64,000 nucleotides of DNA, from NCBI GenBank assembly GCA_014529385.2, contig CM043966.1:107947587-108011586 (forward strand), written 5' to 3'. A program made the translations under genes and the position numbers. The notes beneath the pieces are model-generated. The model made no database searches, was not told the origin of the DNA, and was given only the letters and a program-made list of their open reading frames with translations. The DNA comes from Adiantum capillus-veneris (Eukaryota; Streptophyta; Polypodiopsida; Polypodiales; Pteridaceae). Positions 47,758 through 60,700 of the stretch are shown here, piece by piece (position 1 is the stretch's first letter; each line of letters begins with the position of its first letter).

Positions 47758-47854
47758 ATGGCACCTGAAAGGACCCGAGCCAATCCTACATCTGATGATG
47801 AGGATAGAGCTCTAAAAAGAACTAGAGTGTCCCACGACAATGAGGTTGGGCCTA
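47758..47854 (+). pseudogene. 5' part of an open frame split by CACTA-3
   Basis: The frame starts MAPERTRANPTSDDED at ATG 47758 and is interrupted after 32 codons and one base by CACTA-3. Removing the element and one copy of the CTA duplication lets the frame continue at 63128-63219. The basic/acidic start resembles Gag N-termini of plant gypsy elements; a short host exon is possible. Confidence 0.5.
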
Positions 47855-47874
47855 CACTACGACACTACATGAAG

Positions 47875-48060
47875 ATATCAACGCGTATATATCGACGGCC
47901 ATGCTTTTCCACGTGTATATCGACGTAATTAGCATGCGTCGCTATACGCGTCGCAGTGTGCGTCGATATATGCATCGCAGTGTGCGTCAATATACGCATG
48001 GAAAGACTTTATTTGCCACGCGTATATCGACGCGTATAGCGACGCAAAAAAAATTGGAAG
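47875..48060. repeat. CACTA-3 left subterminal repeats
   Basis: CGTATATCGACGC- and TGCGTCGATATATGC-type motifs recur about ten times in both orientations. The right subterminal region (54040-54135) carries the related TATCTGCGTCGA units. TNPA-type binding is inferred. Confidence 0.75.
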
Positions 48061-48208
48061 AAAAAAGCGAAACCCGCGTGCAGGTGCCATTTTCGCCTGC
48101 TCAGATCTTGGCCGAAACCTGCTGTGCAAGTATTATGTCCATCTCCGCCCCCCCCAACCCCTCCCTCTCTCTCTCTCTACATCGTTTTGTGTGTGTGTGT
48201 GTGTAGGA

Positions 48209-48313
<105 letters not shown>

Positions 48314-48755
48314 AATGTATGCTTAGGAAATTAAAATTAAAGAAAAAAATTAAAGAGAGAAATGAAATGAAATGTTATATTAACGTCTTCGAAAGGCCAA
48401 AGTGACCTATGAGACATAAGACAAGAAAGTTACAATGTGATGGATCTGATACAAAGTGAGAGTAAGAAGATGAAAAAATAAAATATTATGGAATCCTAAA
48501 CTGCTGGGTGTGGACTAAAAGGCTAAACCAGCTAGCTGGGATAGGTAGATCATAGGAGATCCAGCATCTGTCGCTAGCGGATCTCATCAATCTCCTCCAT
48601 GGTCAATAGTCTGACCAGGTGTTGTGCATGTCGAGCCTAGGTGACCTAGCTAGATCCTCTGATGCAGCCTCTGTCGATGTTTTGTAGTCCTCCGCAGTCG
48701 TGGGCGTCTATATCTCCCTAGCTCAGTTGCTCGTTCGATCAGTAGAGAGATAGGG

Positions 48756-48756
<1 letters not shown>

Positions 48757-48854
<98 letters not shown>

Positions 48855-48952
48855 AGAGAGATATAGAAAGAGAGTTATATATATATATATATATAGATAG
48901 ATAGAGAGAGAGAGATAGGGAAGTCGAGAGCGAGACAGAGAGAGATAGTGAA

Positions 48953-49049
<97 letters not shown>

Positions 49050-49100
49050 AAGAGAGATAGCGAGAGCGAGATCGAGAGAGAAAGAACGAGAGATAGGGTG
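48757..49100. repeat. (GA)n and (TA)n compound microsatellite in CACTA-3
   Basis: Long GA tracts with a short TA insert at about 48877. The 184-codon Ser/Leu-rich frame on the minus strand is an artefact. Like CACTA-1 and CACTA-2, CACTA-3 keeps a long GA tract upstream of TNP2. Confidence 0.95.
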
Positions 49101-49129
49101 CGTAGACAGAGAAGAAACTATGGAACTAA

Positions 49130-49320
49130 AAGAGGCAAAGGGGTTTTGCCTGCTACATGCATTGCCATGTACACTTGGGAGTGCACGTATGTGTCTACCC
49201 ATATAGGATTTGACCAATAAAGACGAGATTTTGACCCGGTGGTCCTGATATCCGTACACCTCTGGACCGACGTGCACGGAGATTGGGCAAGACTAGAGAA
49301 TGCGAGGTAGTTTACATTGT
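49130..49320 (+). promoter_or_regulatory. Conserved non-coding block upstream of TNP2, CACTA-3
   Basis: It matches the core of 8430-8620 in CACTA-1 and of 61560-61740 in CACTA-2, including AAAGGGGTTTTG, ACCAATAAAGACGAGAT and the GACTAGAGAATG end. The TNP2 ATG lies about 50 bp beyond. The match is much stronger than would be expected from the divergence of the coding regions. Confidence 0.6.
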
Positions 49321-49367
49321 GAGGAGTATATATATATATATTAAAACAACATTCATAATCATTGTAG

Positions 49368-52151
49368 ATGGCAACGTCATCAACTAACATGGAGGAAAAG
49401 ATTGCATGCTCGTGCATGCTCTGCAAGTATCAAATCTTGCGCAAGCGTAGGATATGTAATGAGCATGTACACAAGTACGGAGAGTTTGCTAGAGAAACCG
49501 TACAGAATCTGCGATACGACTCCTACGGAATGGGCATTGATTTCTGCGACATAGCACCTACATCTAAGAGAGAGAGAAAAAAGATTATGCGTGAAGGTCC
49601 GACCAATATAGAGCCATGGATGGAAGCAGAAAAGGGCTTACAGACAGAAGACGACGGCATGGAGGAGATGCTGTATGCCTTCTTCCAGACAAGCGAGGAG
49701 AATGCGAACGAAGCAGCACCAGAATCCGTGCGCCTATCTCCTGAAGACATGTTGAGGAAGTTGGCACGTCAACCAATCTATGAAGGCGCCAAAATATCTG
49801 TGGTTCGTACTTGTCTGGCGTTTTTGAATCTTCAGTCAATGTACAGGTGGTCAGATGAAAGCGTCACTGCTTTGTTTAGGTACATAATTTACAAAAGATA
49901 TTTTCCGATTGCAATGGTGATGTGCTCGGAGAGCTTTTTAATTTAATGTGAGTTAAACAGGTTATTGCGGGAGCAAATTCTCCCGGCTAGCAATGAAATG
50001 CCCCCCTCCAGGCCAGACGCAAAGCAACTTCTGACCTCAGTTGGCTTGGACTACAACAAGATTCATGCATGCCCAAATGATTGCATTCTTTTTTGCAATG
50101 AATTCGCAGATTGTTTATCGTGTCCTAAGTGTGAGCAATGCGCTACAAACAAGATGTAGTTGGCGAGACAGTGCCAGCTAAAGTGTTGCGGCATTTCCCT
50201 ATTATTTCTAGGATAAAAAGCATGTTTTGTTGTGGTTCCATTGCAAAGTTGATGCGGTGGCATTCTACGAATAGATCCACTGACGCAACATTTAGGGTGC
50301 CCGATGATTCAAAGGCTTGGAGGCACATTGAAGATACCTGGCCACATTTTAAGAGTGAACCACGCAATTTGCGTTTGGGAATGGCAATGGATGGAGTCAA
50401 TCCATTTGGATTGAGAAGCTCGTCATGGAGCACTTGGCCTGTGTGCCTTATCAATTACAGCCTCCCTCCATGGCTTGCCATCAAGAAGGGTCATTTGATA
50501 TTAAGCTTGATTGTACCTAGTAAGTTCAAGGCAAAAAACATGGATGTATATCTAGCTCCACTAGTTGACGAGCTCCAGGAGTTATGGCATGGGATCGACA
50601 TAGCAGATGCGGTTGAACCAGTAGGACAACAGCATGCAAGGATCCATGGACTTCTTATGTGGACTACGCATGATTGGCCAGGATACGGAGAAGTTTCTGG
50701 TAATGGTTATTGATTTACAAAATTCTCCCTATTCGCAAGCCCTTTGCCTTGGCCTGATTCATGCTTTAATATATGCAGGGCTAACAACTTCGGGATACAA
50801 TGCATGTCCAATTTGCGGGAAGTCTTTGGATGTGCGCTATTCTGCCTCTCTTCGAAAGACAATTTATCAAGGCCACCACCGTTATCTTCCAGATGGCCAT
50901 CACTTGCGCGAAGGTCAGCTTGGTCGCATTGAATGTCGTCCTATGCATGTACAAGAGTGGCGTCGCCGATGGGAGCAACATGAGGGGCAACCTGTTCCAG
51001 GAATGAAACGTTTGTCCATTCTCCATACGTTGCCGTAATGGGGTGATCTACTAATTAACCATTTGCTGGATCCAATGCATATATTCAAGAATGTGGGAGA
51101 GCTCCTCTGGAAGACAATCATGGTAATGAAAGACAATCGAGCTTCACGAGATGATTTGCAGTCAGTTGGAAAGATGCCAGAGCTATGGCCTTTCACCAAT
51201 GTAGCTGGCCAAACAAAACTTCCAAGAGAGCCATGGGTATTGCTAAAAAACGAAGAGCGACAAGTGAAAAGGGTGATTTCAGAGTTCAAGACGCTAACAG
51301 GATATATGCGATGTCTCAAGATAGCATTCACCCGTGACGATCAACTGTCAGGATTGAAATCGCACGATTGGCATAAGTTCTTGCAATTCATTCTTCCAAT
51401 TGCGATGAATGGGTGTTTAACGGAGGAAGTGCAGACCTGCATATACAAGATTTCAGAGCTAGTGCGGTGGATCTCTTCCAAGAAGATACGGGAGGAATCT
51501 ATTGCAGTCGCAAGGGCTAACTCCATTGAGGCAGTTTGCATGATTGAGAAGTATCTACCCACGAGCTGCCTAACTATCCAAATGCACTTGCTCATCCATG
51601 TAGTAGATGAGGTTGCAGTGGCAGGTACAGTCCACAGCCGTTGGATGTTCTTTCTAGAGCGGTTCACGAAAACACTTAAGGATTTTGTTTGCCAAAAAGC
51701 GCGTCCAGAGGGGAGCATGGCAGAAGGATGGGTGGTGCAAGAGTCTCTTGTATTGACGACCAAATTTCTATCCGTTTCTGACCCAGAAATGCCTCGACTG
51801 TGGAGCGATGAGGAGGATGCAAGACTGGTGGGAGAGGAGCCGCAAGGGCAAGGGGTGCCGAAGAAAATGAACCTGGCCATGCGAGAAAAGATCATGAAGT
51901 TCTGTATACTAAATTCAGCGTCGATGCAAAAATGGCTTGAAAGGTACGAAGAAGAGAAAGAGAGACGCAATAGGGAGCGATAGGATTTCAGGCGAAGTCA
52001 AACAACTAGAGGCTTACCCTTGCGAGACTATCTTGCTCCTCTACCTGAATTCCCTATAATGGCATGGTTGGACAAGACAGTGAGAGCAGCTAGACAGATC
52101 GGAGAACCCATATCTCTAGAAGAGGAAGAGCTAGATATTGGATGTGACTGA
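49368..52151 (+). pseudogene. TNP2-type transposase pseudogene, CACTA-3
   Basis: It starts at ATG 49368. Exon 1 (to 49879) carries the transposase-associated domain with a CX2C pair. Exon 2 (49961-50699) and exon 3 (50780 on) carry the Transposase_21 core ('CPNDCILFCN', 'LDPMHIFKNVG') and a DUF4218-like part ('SHDWHKFLQFILP'). Introns 1 and 2 match CACTA-2 in position; intron 3 of CACTA-2 is absent here. Lesions are a frameshift near 50140, a TAA at 51036-51038 and a TAG at 51981-51983, after which the frame stays open to 52151. There are no DUF4216 exons. Confidence 0.88.
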
Positions 52152-52186
52152 CGCTTTATTTTACTTTCTTTGTGCAGGACTTTAGT

Positions 52187-53442
52187 ATGGCAGACCAGAT
52201 TCCAGATCCCGCTTCCATGAGTGCAGATGCGTTCATGGGCTTCGTTACGTGGATGACGCCTGCTCAGATGGCAGAGGCTTCTCAGTACTGGGTAGCCAGA
52301 GGCACGGATACAACGCCTCCGGGCTTCACACCAGAGGGTCCGACGCCTAGGGGGGGGACGCCTACGGGGGGGAGGACGCCTATGGGTAGGACGCCGGCTT
52401 CTCCCATCACGGCCGCTTCGACACCTAGGGGTGGGACAAAGGCGGGTACATCCTCATCTCCGCAGCACAGGCGCACTCTCGGATCTCGACGATCGTCAGG
52501 TGGAGATGGTGGTTTCTGTGGAGGAGGGTCCACATATGCTTTGACCCGTCCTCGCTCATGACCCCCGTCCTACCTAGGCACACCTCTCAACACACTTCTT
52601 AGCACACCTCGGACACCTTGGGGGGCACACGATCCTAGTGCCTCCAAGCTCTATACTGTACAGGTAGATGGTTCTGTTGACATGGATAGAGTCGGGACTG
52701 AGATACGATAGCGGATTCGCCAGCTCGCAGAGCTCCATTTTTCGACCAGCCTTCTGACGTCTTGGGGTGATCAGGATGGGGACAAAGTCAATTACATAGT
52801 GGAGACCATCCTGAGAGAGTACCAGCTTGCTCCGGGTTCTTCCATTGTTCCGAGGAGGTGGATCAAGGGTGTTGCACGGGACAATGTGAAACATCGACGA
52901 GATGCAGCTCGGAAGGCTTTCAGGACCGGCTCGCCGAAGCCTTCGGGCATCCCACACGAGACGTGGCTGCAAATCAGGGAGGATGAGCGGACAGCGGACA
53001 CGCAGTTCAGACAACAGCGTGAGGCCGCGTAGGTACGACAGATGACCAGGGGGACATCTCATCTTGGCAGCGGAGGCTTCGACACCTTTCGCTATGAGTT
53101 TGTGAGTTTCTAATCCAATCTTAACTATGGCATTTTTTAAAACGCGATGAATCATGTATTATTATTACTTTGATTTTTGTATAAACGGAGAATCTTGCGA
53201 TGCATCGATCTCCGTCACGCCAAGAGGAGTTAGATGAATATCGCAGAGGTATCTATGAAGTACTGAATGATCTTGAAGCTTCAGGAGAGCCTGTAGACTG
53301 GGAGGCCTTACAGTCTCACTGATCGCTTGAGGTGAGACGTTAATATGTGTGAGTTGATTTAATTAAGTAATTATATGTGAAGTAATAGCAATACTAATTT
53401 TATGAGTTGTCATATGTGCAGGTTGTGACGCCTAGTCATTAG
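52187..53442 (+). pseudogene. TNPA-like (Transposase_24 type) pseudogene, CACTA-3
   Basis: ATG 52187 lies just after a splice-acceptor-like TTTGTGCAG. Exon 1 (52187-53101, 305 codons) has a Pro/Thr/Gly-rich part with TPRGGTPTGG-type repeats and the Transposase_24 region ('IVPRRWIKGVARDNVKHRRD'). It is in one frame with three stops: TGA 52559, TAG about 52708 and TAG 53030. Exons 2 (53191-53331) and 3 (53422-53442) follow with good splice signals and the same exon pattern as CACTA-2. The stops are each one C-to-T step from Arg or Gln codons. Confidence 0.8.
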
Positions 53443-53519
53443 TGGACCGGATTTCATATATATGCTTTGTGAGACACAGACACGCTTCTATGTCTTTTTT
53501 TTGTACAGACGGTTATTGT

Positions 53520-53770
53520 TTCCCTATGGTTATGATTATTGTCATTGTCAGTGTATAGACATGGTTATTTCTCCTATTCTTGTATAGACATAGTTATGGT
53601 TCAAGTTTTGTTAATGGTTATGTTTAACTTTCTGGTTATGCTTATGGTTATTGTTAATTTTGTTTATGGTTATGGTTATCTACATTATGGTTATGCTTTT
53701 AAGTTATGGTTATGGTTCGTTATGGTTATGCTTTTAAGTTATGGTTATGCTTTTCAGTTGGTACGGTACT
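53520..53770. repeat. GTTATG hexamer minisatellite in CACTA-3
   Basis: TTATGG/GTTATG units recur about 25 times, interrupted by TATGCTTTTAAG units. It lies just after the TNPA-like gene. No function is evident. Confidence 0.8.
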
Positions 53771-54039
53771 TGTCTTTCATTGGCCTTAAATCTCATGTGA
53801 GATCCTACATGGAGAGCATGTAGGAGGCGTATACATGATATGGATTTTTTTTGAAAAGTTTATGTAAAAACAAAGGGAACTCTGCCGAAATTTCTGCGCG
53901 CGAGAGCATGGTTGATTTTGGTGCTGCTCGCTTTCTTGGGCAGAGGGCAGGAAGTCTGGCTGTGGCTGTGTCCATCTTTTAACTGGGCACATGCGAGGCT
54001 ACCTGCCCTCTCCCAAGAAATTTTTTTTCTGTTATGGTC

Positions 54040-54148
54040 GTCGCTATCTGCGTCGCAAATAGCGACAGGTTCACAGGGACGCGGATATTGACGCGGATAG
54101 TGCGTCGATATCTGCGTCGATATCTGCGTCGATGACACCTTTTTTGTT
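54040..54148. repeat. CACTA-3 right subterminal repeats
   Basis: Repeats of GCGTCGATATCTGCGTCGAT and GCGACAGG-type units run up to the point where CACTA-2 has inserted. The final bases of CACTA-3 lie beyond CACTA-2 at 63119-63124. Confidence 0.75.
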
Positions 54149-54257
54149 CACTACAAGAGGTTGTGTGCTCTTGTGACGCTGTTAGCGACGGAAATACACT
54201 GGGTTTTTATAACCCCCGGCGTCGCTAAAACCGTCGCTAACAGCGTCGCTACGAGAG

Positions 54258-55661
54258 CCATTAGAAAATTTCGGAGGTCATTTGGAGGGCCTTGTAAGAA
54301 ATTGTATTTCTCTCTCTAGAAACTTTTTTTAAAATGCACTTGCACCTTGTGAGCACGTCCAAAAGGACAACCAGACACTCTAAAAAGTAGATTTATATTC
54401 CCAATCGTCCTTGAAAACGGTCACTTTTTTATTTAATGCGAGCGTCTTTTTCAAGAGGCAGGTGAGGCGCATTCAATGCAGCTTACGTCATCACTGAAAG
54501 TTGAAAAGTCACAAACTGTAAAATAGTGATAGATTTTGAAGATTTTGACACCACCAATGCATCCGGAACGCCAAAATACCTTAAAAACGAATGTCTACTT
54601 GTCTCATTCCGACATCCGGAGAGGCAAAAAATGTCAAAAAACCCCCAAAAATGGGCTTTTTACTTAAGGCGCGCGAGGAGGCATTCTAAAATTTTAGAAT
54701 GCCCCTCTGCGCGCCGTTAGTACAAAGCTCTTTTTAGTGATTTTTGGACACTTATCTTTCCAAAAAGCCCCTTTATAGAGGTTTTTGGACATTTTCCTCT
54801 CAAAAAGCTCCCTAAAAAAAAGAAAAAAGGGTCTTTTTACTAACGGCGCGCGAGGAGGCATTCCAAAATTTTGGAATGCCCCTCGCGCGCCGTTAGTACA
54901 AAGCTCTTTTTAGTGATTTTTGGACACTTATCTTTCCAAAAAGCCCCTTTTTAGAGGTTTTTGGACATTTTCCTCTCAAAAAGCTCCCTAAAAAGAGGAA
55001 AAAAGGGCTTTTTTACTAACGGCGCGTGAGGAGGCATTCCAAAATTTTGAAATGCCCCCTCGCACGCCGTTAGTACAAAGCTCCTTTTAGTGATTTTTGA
55101 ACACTTATCTTTCCAAAAAGCCCCTTTTTAGAGGTTTTTGGACATTTCCGTCTCAAAAAGCTCCCGAAAAAGAGGAAGAAAGGGCCTTTTTACTAACGGC
55201 GCGCGAGGAGGCATTCCAAAATTTTGGAATGCCCCCTCGCGCGCCGTTAGTAAAATGTTCTTTTAGGGGTGTTTGACATTTTTGGCCTCTTTGGATGTCT
55301 AAGCGAGGCAATTGGACATTCATTTCTAGGAGATATGTGCGTTCCGGACGCATATGCAGTATCAAAAGTTTCAAAATCTTCCACCACTTGATAGTATTGT
55401 GACTTTTTGAGTTCTAGTGATGACGTATCGCGTATCAAATGCACCGCATCTACCTTCTGAAAAAGGTGCTCGCATTAAATAAGAGAGAGTGCTCGTCTTC
55501 AAGGACCACTAGATTATTAAATGAGGAGAGGGACACCTTTTATATTTTTGTTAATATCAATCTATTTTTCTACGTAACGTAGGCTCTTCTCTCATTGGAG
55601 GAGCTTATTTTCCTCTCTCTACCAAAAGGCCCTCCAAAAGACCTCCGAAATCTCCTAATGG
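54258..55661. mobile_element. 1.4-kb foldback element inside CACTA-2
   Basis: The ends are inverted repeats beginning CCATTAG (54258) and ending CTAATGG (55661). Arms of about 400 bp (54258-54680 and 55240-55661) match each other in inverse orientation with moderate divergence. The centre holds four tandem units of about 177 bp, each with a GC-rich palindrome. CACTA-1 lacks the element at the same place: its subterminal repeats run on directly. No transposase and no clear target duplication were found, so the class is open (foldback or MULE-type). Confidence 0.75.
54650..55255. repeat. Four tandem 177-bp units with palindromic cores
   Basis: Each unit contains GGCGCGCGAGGAGGCATTC followed by its own inverse complement around AAAATTTT, then CTCTTTTTAGTGATTTTTGG. 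The cores are at about 54668, 54845, 55020 and 55197. The outer two differ most from each other, the inner ones least. Confidence 0.85.
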
Positions 55662-55765
55662 TCGCTATATAGCGACGCCTATAGCGACGCTCTCACAGAA
55701 GAGTATAGCGACGCATATAGCGACGCTACAGAGCCATAAATAGCGACGCTTATAGCGACACCTGA
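55662..55765. repeat. CACTA-2 subterminal repeats
   Basis: TATAGCGACGC units occur seven or so times, matching the CACTA-1 right end. Together with 54178-54257 they would form one subterminal region before the foldback insertion. Confidence 0.8.
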
Positions 55766-56126
55766 GAGAATATTTTTTTGGTGGCAGGGCATTGAATGCC
55801 CTGCCACCCATCAACCATATTGTACTTGATTCACTTTTTTAAAAAAGTGCAAAGGTAGATAATAGACCCAAAATAGTCACCCACAAGACGCATTGTTTGC
55901 AAAATTGACAATTGTACACATCATAGACAAACTGAATTGATTGGCAAATGTAATAATGACAATTGTACAACATCATAGGCATAAAGAATTGATTGGCAAA
56001 AGGAATTGCGGTGACAAATGTAATAATATACATGGTTCAAAAAGACGTATAAAATCCGTCTCATGATACATAAGCTATGAGAAACCCTAAACTAATGCTA
56101 TCTAGCTACGGCTAAACTGACGTCGT

Positions 56127-57440
56127 CTAATCAGACGTCTCATCGCGTCCAAGCGGCGTATCTATCGGATTCTGCAAAAAAAGACAATAAGACAGTTTTC
56201 AGTAAATATACACATATAACGACATTTATAAAACAATACAAAAAATAAAAAAGAGTAAACCCTAATACTAACCATGCTGCCGCGAGAACTGAGAATGTCC
56301 ATCAGGGCGTTTAAGCCCTTCCTGCCTGCGTACTCGCGCTCGTACGGTGTGGGATCACGTCCTGTCATCGACCACTGTCAAAACATACAAAGATTTCATT
56401 ATGTTAGAACTAAAAAACTCATAAACCCTAAACTATCGAACATGCATAAAGAGCAATGTGAAAAGACTTACAAAATCGGCCTCAAATGATGCCCATCCAC
56501 CGCTCCCCAAGTGGTGCGAGCTCCCTGCCTCTACTCGCGCTCTGGCTGCATCCTTTTGTTGCTTCCACTTGTCGGGATTCTCGCGCGCTGCTTTCTTCGC
56601 ATTCTTCCAATCTTCTTTGGCCAGCCAATCTGGCCTATTCCACCCATTCTTGATTGCTTTTTGCACTTCGGAACGCTTGTGTTTGTAGTATTCGCGCATT
56701 CGAATCTTCATCAGGTCTTCATTGAAGCACTGATCCCGTGTTGGAACGGGAAACTCATCATGAAGTATGCTGATGACTCTGTTTTTTAAATCACTTGGTA
56801 CTTCACTCCATTTGTTTAGTATATAGTGTCTAAACAGCTGAGAGCAAAGACCACGCATGCGCGAGATCACCTTCTTGCCGTCATCATCCATGATGATGCC
56901 GCTGCTGATGTCGACGGAGTAAGGCAAGCCCTCTGGCCGTTGACGCGTGAACCTGGGTGTCCCGGCAGGGGTCTCTAGCGGCGTGTCGATGGGGGTACGG
57001 ACGTCAGGTGTCTCCACCGGCGTCTGGGCGCCGAAGCGAGGAGTGTCGAGTGGGGTGGCTCCTGGCGGAGTAGGTAGAGGTGTGTAGCTTCTAGGAACAG
57101 TCAGCCGTGCAAAACCTGGCGTAGATGGCGATGCTGTGGCTGGTGTGGGGGCGGGCAAAGAAGGGGAGGGTAAAGAGCCTCGTCGAACACGAGGCGGTGT
57201 GGAGGCATCGGTGGCGGAATCCCCACAACAACCGCCACCGCCACCACTAGAGCGCCGGTGTCTAGACGAGTGTGACGCTCGTCTCGTCGACGCCGAAGCT
57301 TGAGAGCGCGCCGAATGCTCCGAAAGAGAGGGAGATGCGGATGGTGTAGGAACGCGCGATGATGCGCCAGAGCGATGACGCTCCACGTACCACTGTCTCT
57401 GCTGCGGTGACAAAGAAGAAAGAAACTCCTCATCATCCAT
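56127..57440 (-). CDS. TNPA-like transposon protein, CACTA-2 (intact)
   Basis: Three exons (57440-56472, 56374-56273 and 56171-56127) with GT-AG introns, each an exact number of codons, give 371 residues without a stop. I chose ATG 57440 (MDDEEFLSSLSPQQ) because CACTA-1 has the same start. Residues about 15-200 are Ser/Pro/Thr-rich with TPLDTP/TPVETP-type repeats. Residues about 230-325 form the Transposase_24 domain of En/Spm proteins, Lys/Arg-rich, ending 'SSHHLGSGGW'. The likely role is binding the GCGACG subterminal repeats and assisting TNP2 in the nucleus; this is inferred from En/Spm. It follows TNP2 on the same strand. Confidence 0.82.
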
Positions 57441-57712
57441 ACCTGCATTAAACACACGAATATTTAAACTTAATATTGAATGAATAGAGTAGACAATGAC
57501 GCAAAGACCATTAAATACAATGACGTAATGACGCATATAAATACAATGACGCAATGAATCGAGTGATAGAAGAGGCAAGTCGAAAACTCAGAATTTTCAA
57601 TCAAAAGATGTGAGCGCGAGTAGAAAAGAGCGTTACACACCATGGAAGCTACTTAGAGAGCTAGAGCTTTTACAGCACGGAGCAAAATTGTTCAAATACA
57701 ATATTTGTGGCT

Positions 57713-60700
57713 TTAAGAGATCTCTCTCTCATCCTCGCATAACTCAGCATAACTTCCTATATCTATATAGAGCTCTCCGTTTAAACACATATCCTCTGTT
57801 TCATTTTGTAGCTCCTCTGCATGCACCCCATATAGAGTAGTAGCATCTTGATGCTCGTCTGGCACCACCGCAGCGGCTTCTGATTGAGCATCTTCTCTGA
57901 TCTCCTCCATTGATGTCGTTGTGATTGGCACATGGTAGCCTTCATACGTCCTTGCACTACGAGGGGCTACCTCTATGACGTACCACCAGTTTGATGTAGA
58001 CTTTGTAGGATGAAATACTACCTGCCAGAGCCACATAACTTACATGAGAGCTTTCAAGCACATAACTTGTAAAAGGGGGATGTTAACTATTTATATACTT
58101 ACTTGTTCACAATGCTCGGGTAGTACGAAAGTGTCTCTTAGGTCAGTCCATTTCTTAGTAGAATCCACCTCAAGAAAACCAGACTCTCCTTACGCACAGT
58201 AGCGTTTCGACCCTCCATGATTATCTTGAACCATTGCACGTCGAACAAGTCGACAAAAAATCCTCTGTAATCGATCCTCAAAATCTCTTGCAGCGTGCCG
58301 AAGTAAGTGAGTTCCGCCACCACGGGATCTGCATCAGAGGAACGTCGTCGACTAGACTGTTCAAATTTTGCCATGATTCCACAATCTTGAGTAAAACGCT
58401 TTTTGTCGATTCGTTCCACCCTAAAATGTCGACCTTTACACCATGCTGCTGTGTATGACTTATACTACAACGAACAAAGATTATGAGTGGCCGTTCAAAC
58501 GTTTATAAATAAAGTCACTTGCTAGTCGTACATTGCAAACTTACCTTGGTCGCGCAACCCCGAGAGTACTCCCACTCTTCTTCAGTCACTTCGTCACCGC
58601 ATTGTTGTGCGCTTTTCAATTGGTTGTGCAACCATCTTAAGCTCATGAAGGTTGGTAGGCTCTCCAGAACCGCTGGATAGTGCATCGGTGGTCGTCTTTC
58701 CCGTCTCCACTCGATTCGTGCCCTTTGTCGCTCTTGCTTTGCATCCTCATATTGTGAAATCCACTTTTGCATCACTGGATTGTGAAGCATGCAAAATCGG
58801 TTGATTTTAGCCTCTAGATCTTCCGTCATCTTCTTCTCAACACCGAGATTGCACATGACAATCCCAGATATGCGCTCATCATCTATGGTTCGCCATAGCG
58901 TGTCCCGGGATTTATCAAATCCGTCTAGCCACTCTCCAATGTACACTAGGGACTCTGATACCAACCAACCTTCTGCCATGCTACCCTCCGGACGTGCCTT
59001 TTGACGCACATATCCCTTAAGCGTTTTCATGAAACGCTCTAAGAAGAACATCCATCTGGAATGAACTGTGCCAGCTATTTCCACCTCATCAACTATGTGA
59101 ACAAGAAGATGCACCTGAATGGTTAGCATTGTAGTAGGAAAATGTTTCTCAAACATGCACACAAGCTCCGCAGCATTTAGTTTGGCGAATGGTATGGAGT
59201 CTACGTCGATCTCCTTTTGTGAGATCCATTGCACCAGCTTTGCAAGTTTGTAGATTGTGTTACGGATGTCGAGAGACAAACATCCCTCAATGGCAACCGG
59301 TAAAATAAACTGTAAAGTATGTGCAGCAATGATATTAAAGTCCACATTTTATGCAATGATATTAAAGTCCACTATGAACGTACCTGACACATTTTATGCC
59401 AATCGTGTGACTTCAAACCGGTAAGCTTTCCTTCTTTAGTAAAACACGTTCGGAGCGAGTGCATTACGCCAGTGGGGGTCCGCAAAGATCGAATGGCCTC
59501 TTTTACTTTGCGTTCTTGGGCTCCTGTGAAAATCCATGGTGCTTTAGGAAGTTTTATCGATCCATCAGACGCTGTTTGCGGCCAATATTGCTCCATACGA
59601 TCCACATTTCTAAGGTCAACTCTGGCTCCCAAAGTATCTTTCTTGCCGGTCAAATGGTCCCATAGTAGATTACCCACATTCTTGAATATGTGCATTGGAT
59701 CGAGCAAGTGATTGATCACGAGTCGGGGCCAGTATGGTAACTCGTACCATAGAGATAGTCTCTTCATCCCTGGAGGCAATCCGTCATCGCACATCTCCTT
59801 CTGCTCTAACCATGCTTGTGCAGACATCCTTGGTGGCTCTCTTCCCAAAAAGCCGTCGCGTAACACATGATTCTCCGGAAGATACGCTTGATGACCTTCG
59901 TAGATTTGCTTCTTCAGTGAGGGTGCCCTACGTGCATTCAGTCTAGGTCCACATGTGACACATGCTCTGTATCCGCTTGTTTGAAGCCCTGCATGTATAC
60001 ACATGATAATAGATCAACTATGGGGAAAAAAAAGATTTACAGTGTCTGAGAGAGGAGTGTCAATAGATCACCTGAGCATTCTGTTAGCCCGGGATAGTCA
60101 TGCATGGTCCACATTAGAATACCTCTGATCAAAGCATTCCGTCGTCCTGTGTGTCGGCTCATATCCACCACCTCTATGCCAATCCACAATTGTTGTAGCT
60201 CTTCCAATAGTGGACGAAGATACACATCCATATTCCCCACTTTATATCGCCCTGGCACAATCAAGCTTAGCCATAGGTGCCCCTTCTTCGTAGTCAACCA
60301 CGGGGGAATGTTGTAGTTGACGATGACAACGGGCCATACACTGTAAGATGTTGATCTTTGACCAAATGGATTTAGGCCATCCATAGCCAGGCCTAAGCGC
60401 AAATTTCGAGCTTCCCTGGCAAAATCCGACCATGTTCCATCTATATGTTTCCAGGCTGCGCAATCTGCAGGAATTCGTAGCACACCATCCGAAGATTTAT
60501 TCTCCTCATGCCATGATGCTAGGGCGGCCATGGACTTACATTCGAAGAAATGCTTGATGCGAGGAAGCAAAGGAAAATGTCGCAAAACCTTTTGTGGAAT
60601 TTTTGTCCCGTGGAGATCTACTCATCTTTCGGAATCACATTTCGGACACTTCTCCATGTCTGTGTATTTCCCTCTGAAAAGAATGCAGTCATTAGGACAA

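Noticed and set aside
48723-49277. 184-codon Ser/Leu-rich frame on the minus strand
   Set aside because: It is a (GA)n artefact lying over the conserved non-coding block.
53860-54138. 92-codon minus-strand open frame with TQISTQIS repeats
   Set aside because: It reads through the subterminal repeats of CACTA-3, and the repetition comes from those DNA motifs.
54650-55255. Regularly spaced palindromic repeats resembling a CRISPR array
   Set aside because: Units are 177 bp with no unique spacers, in a plant transposon; they belong to the foldback element.
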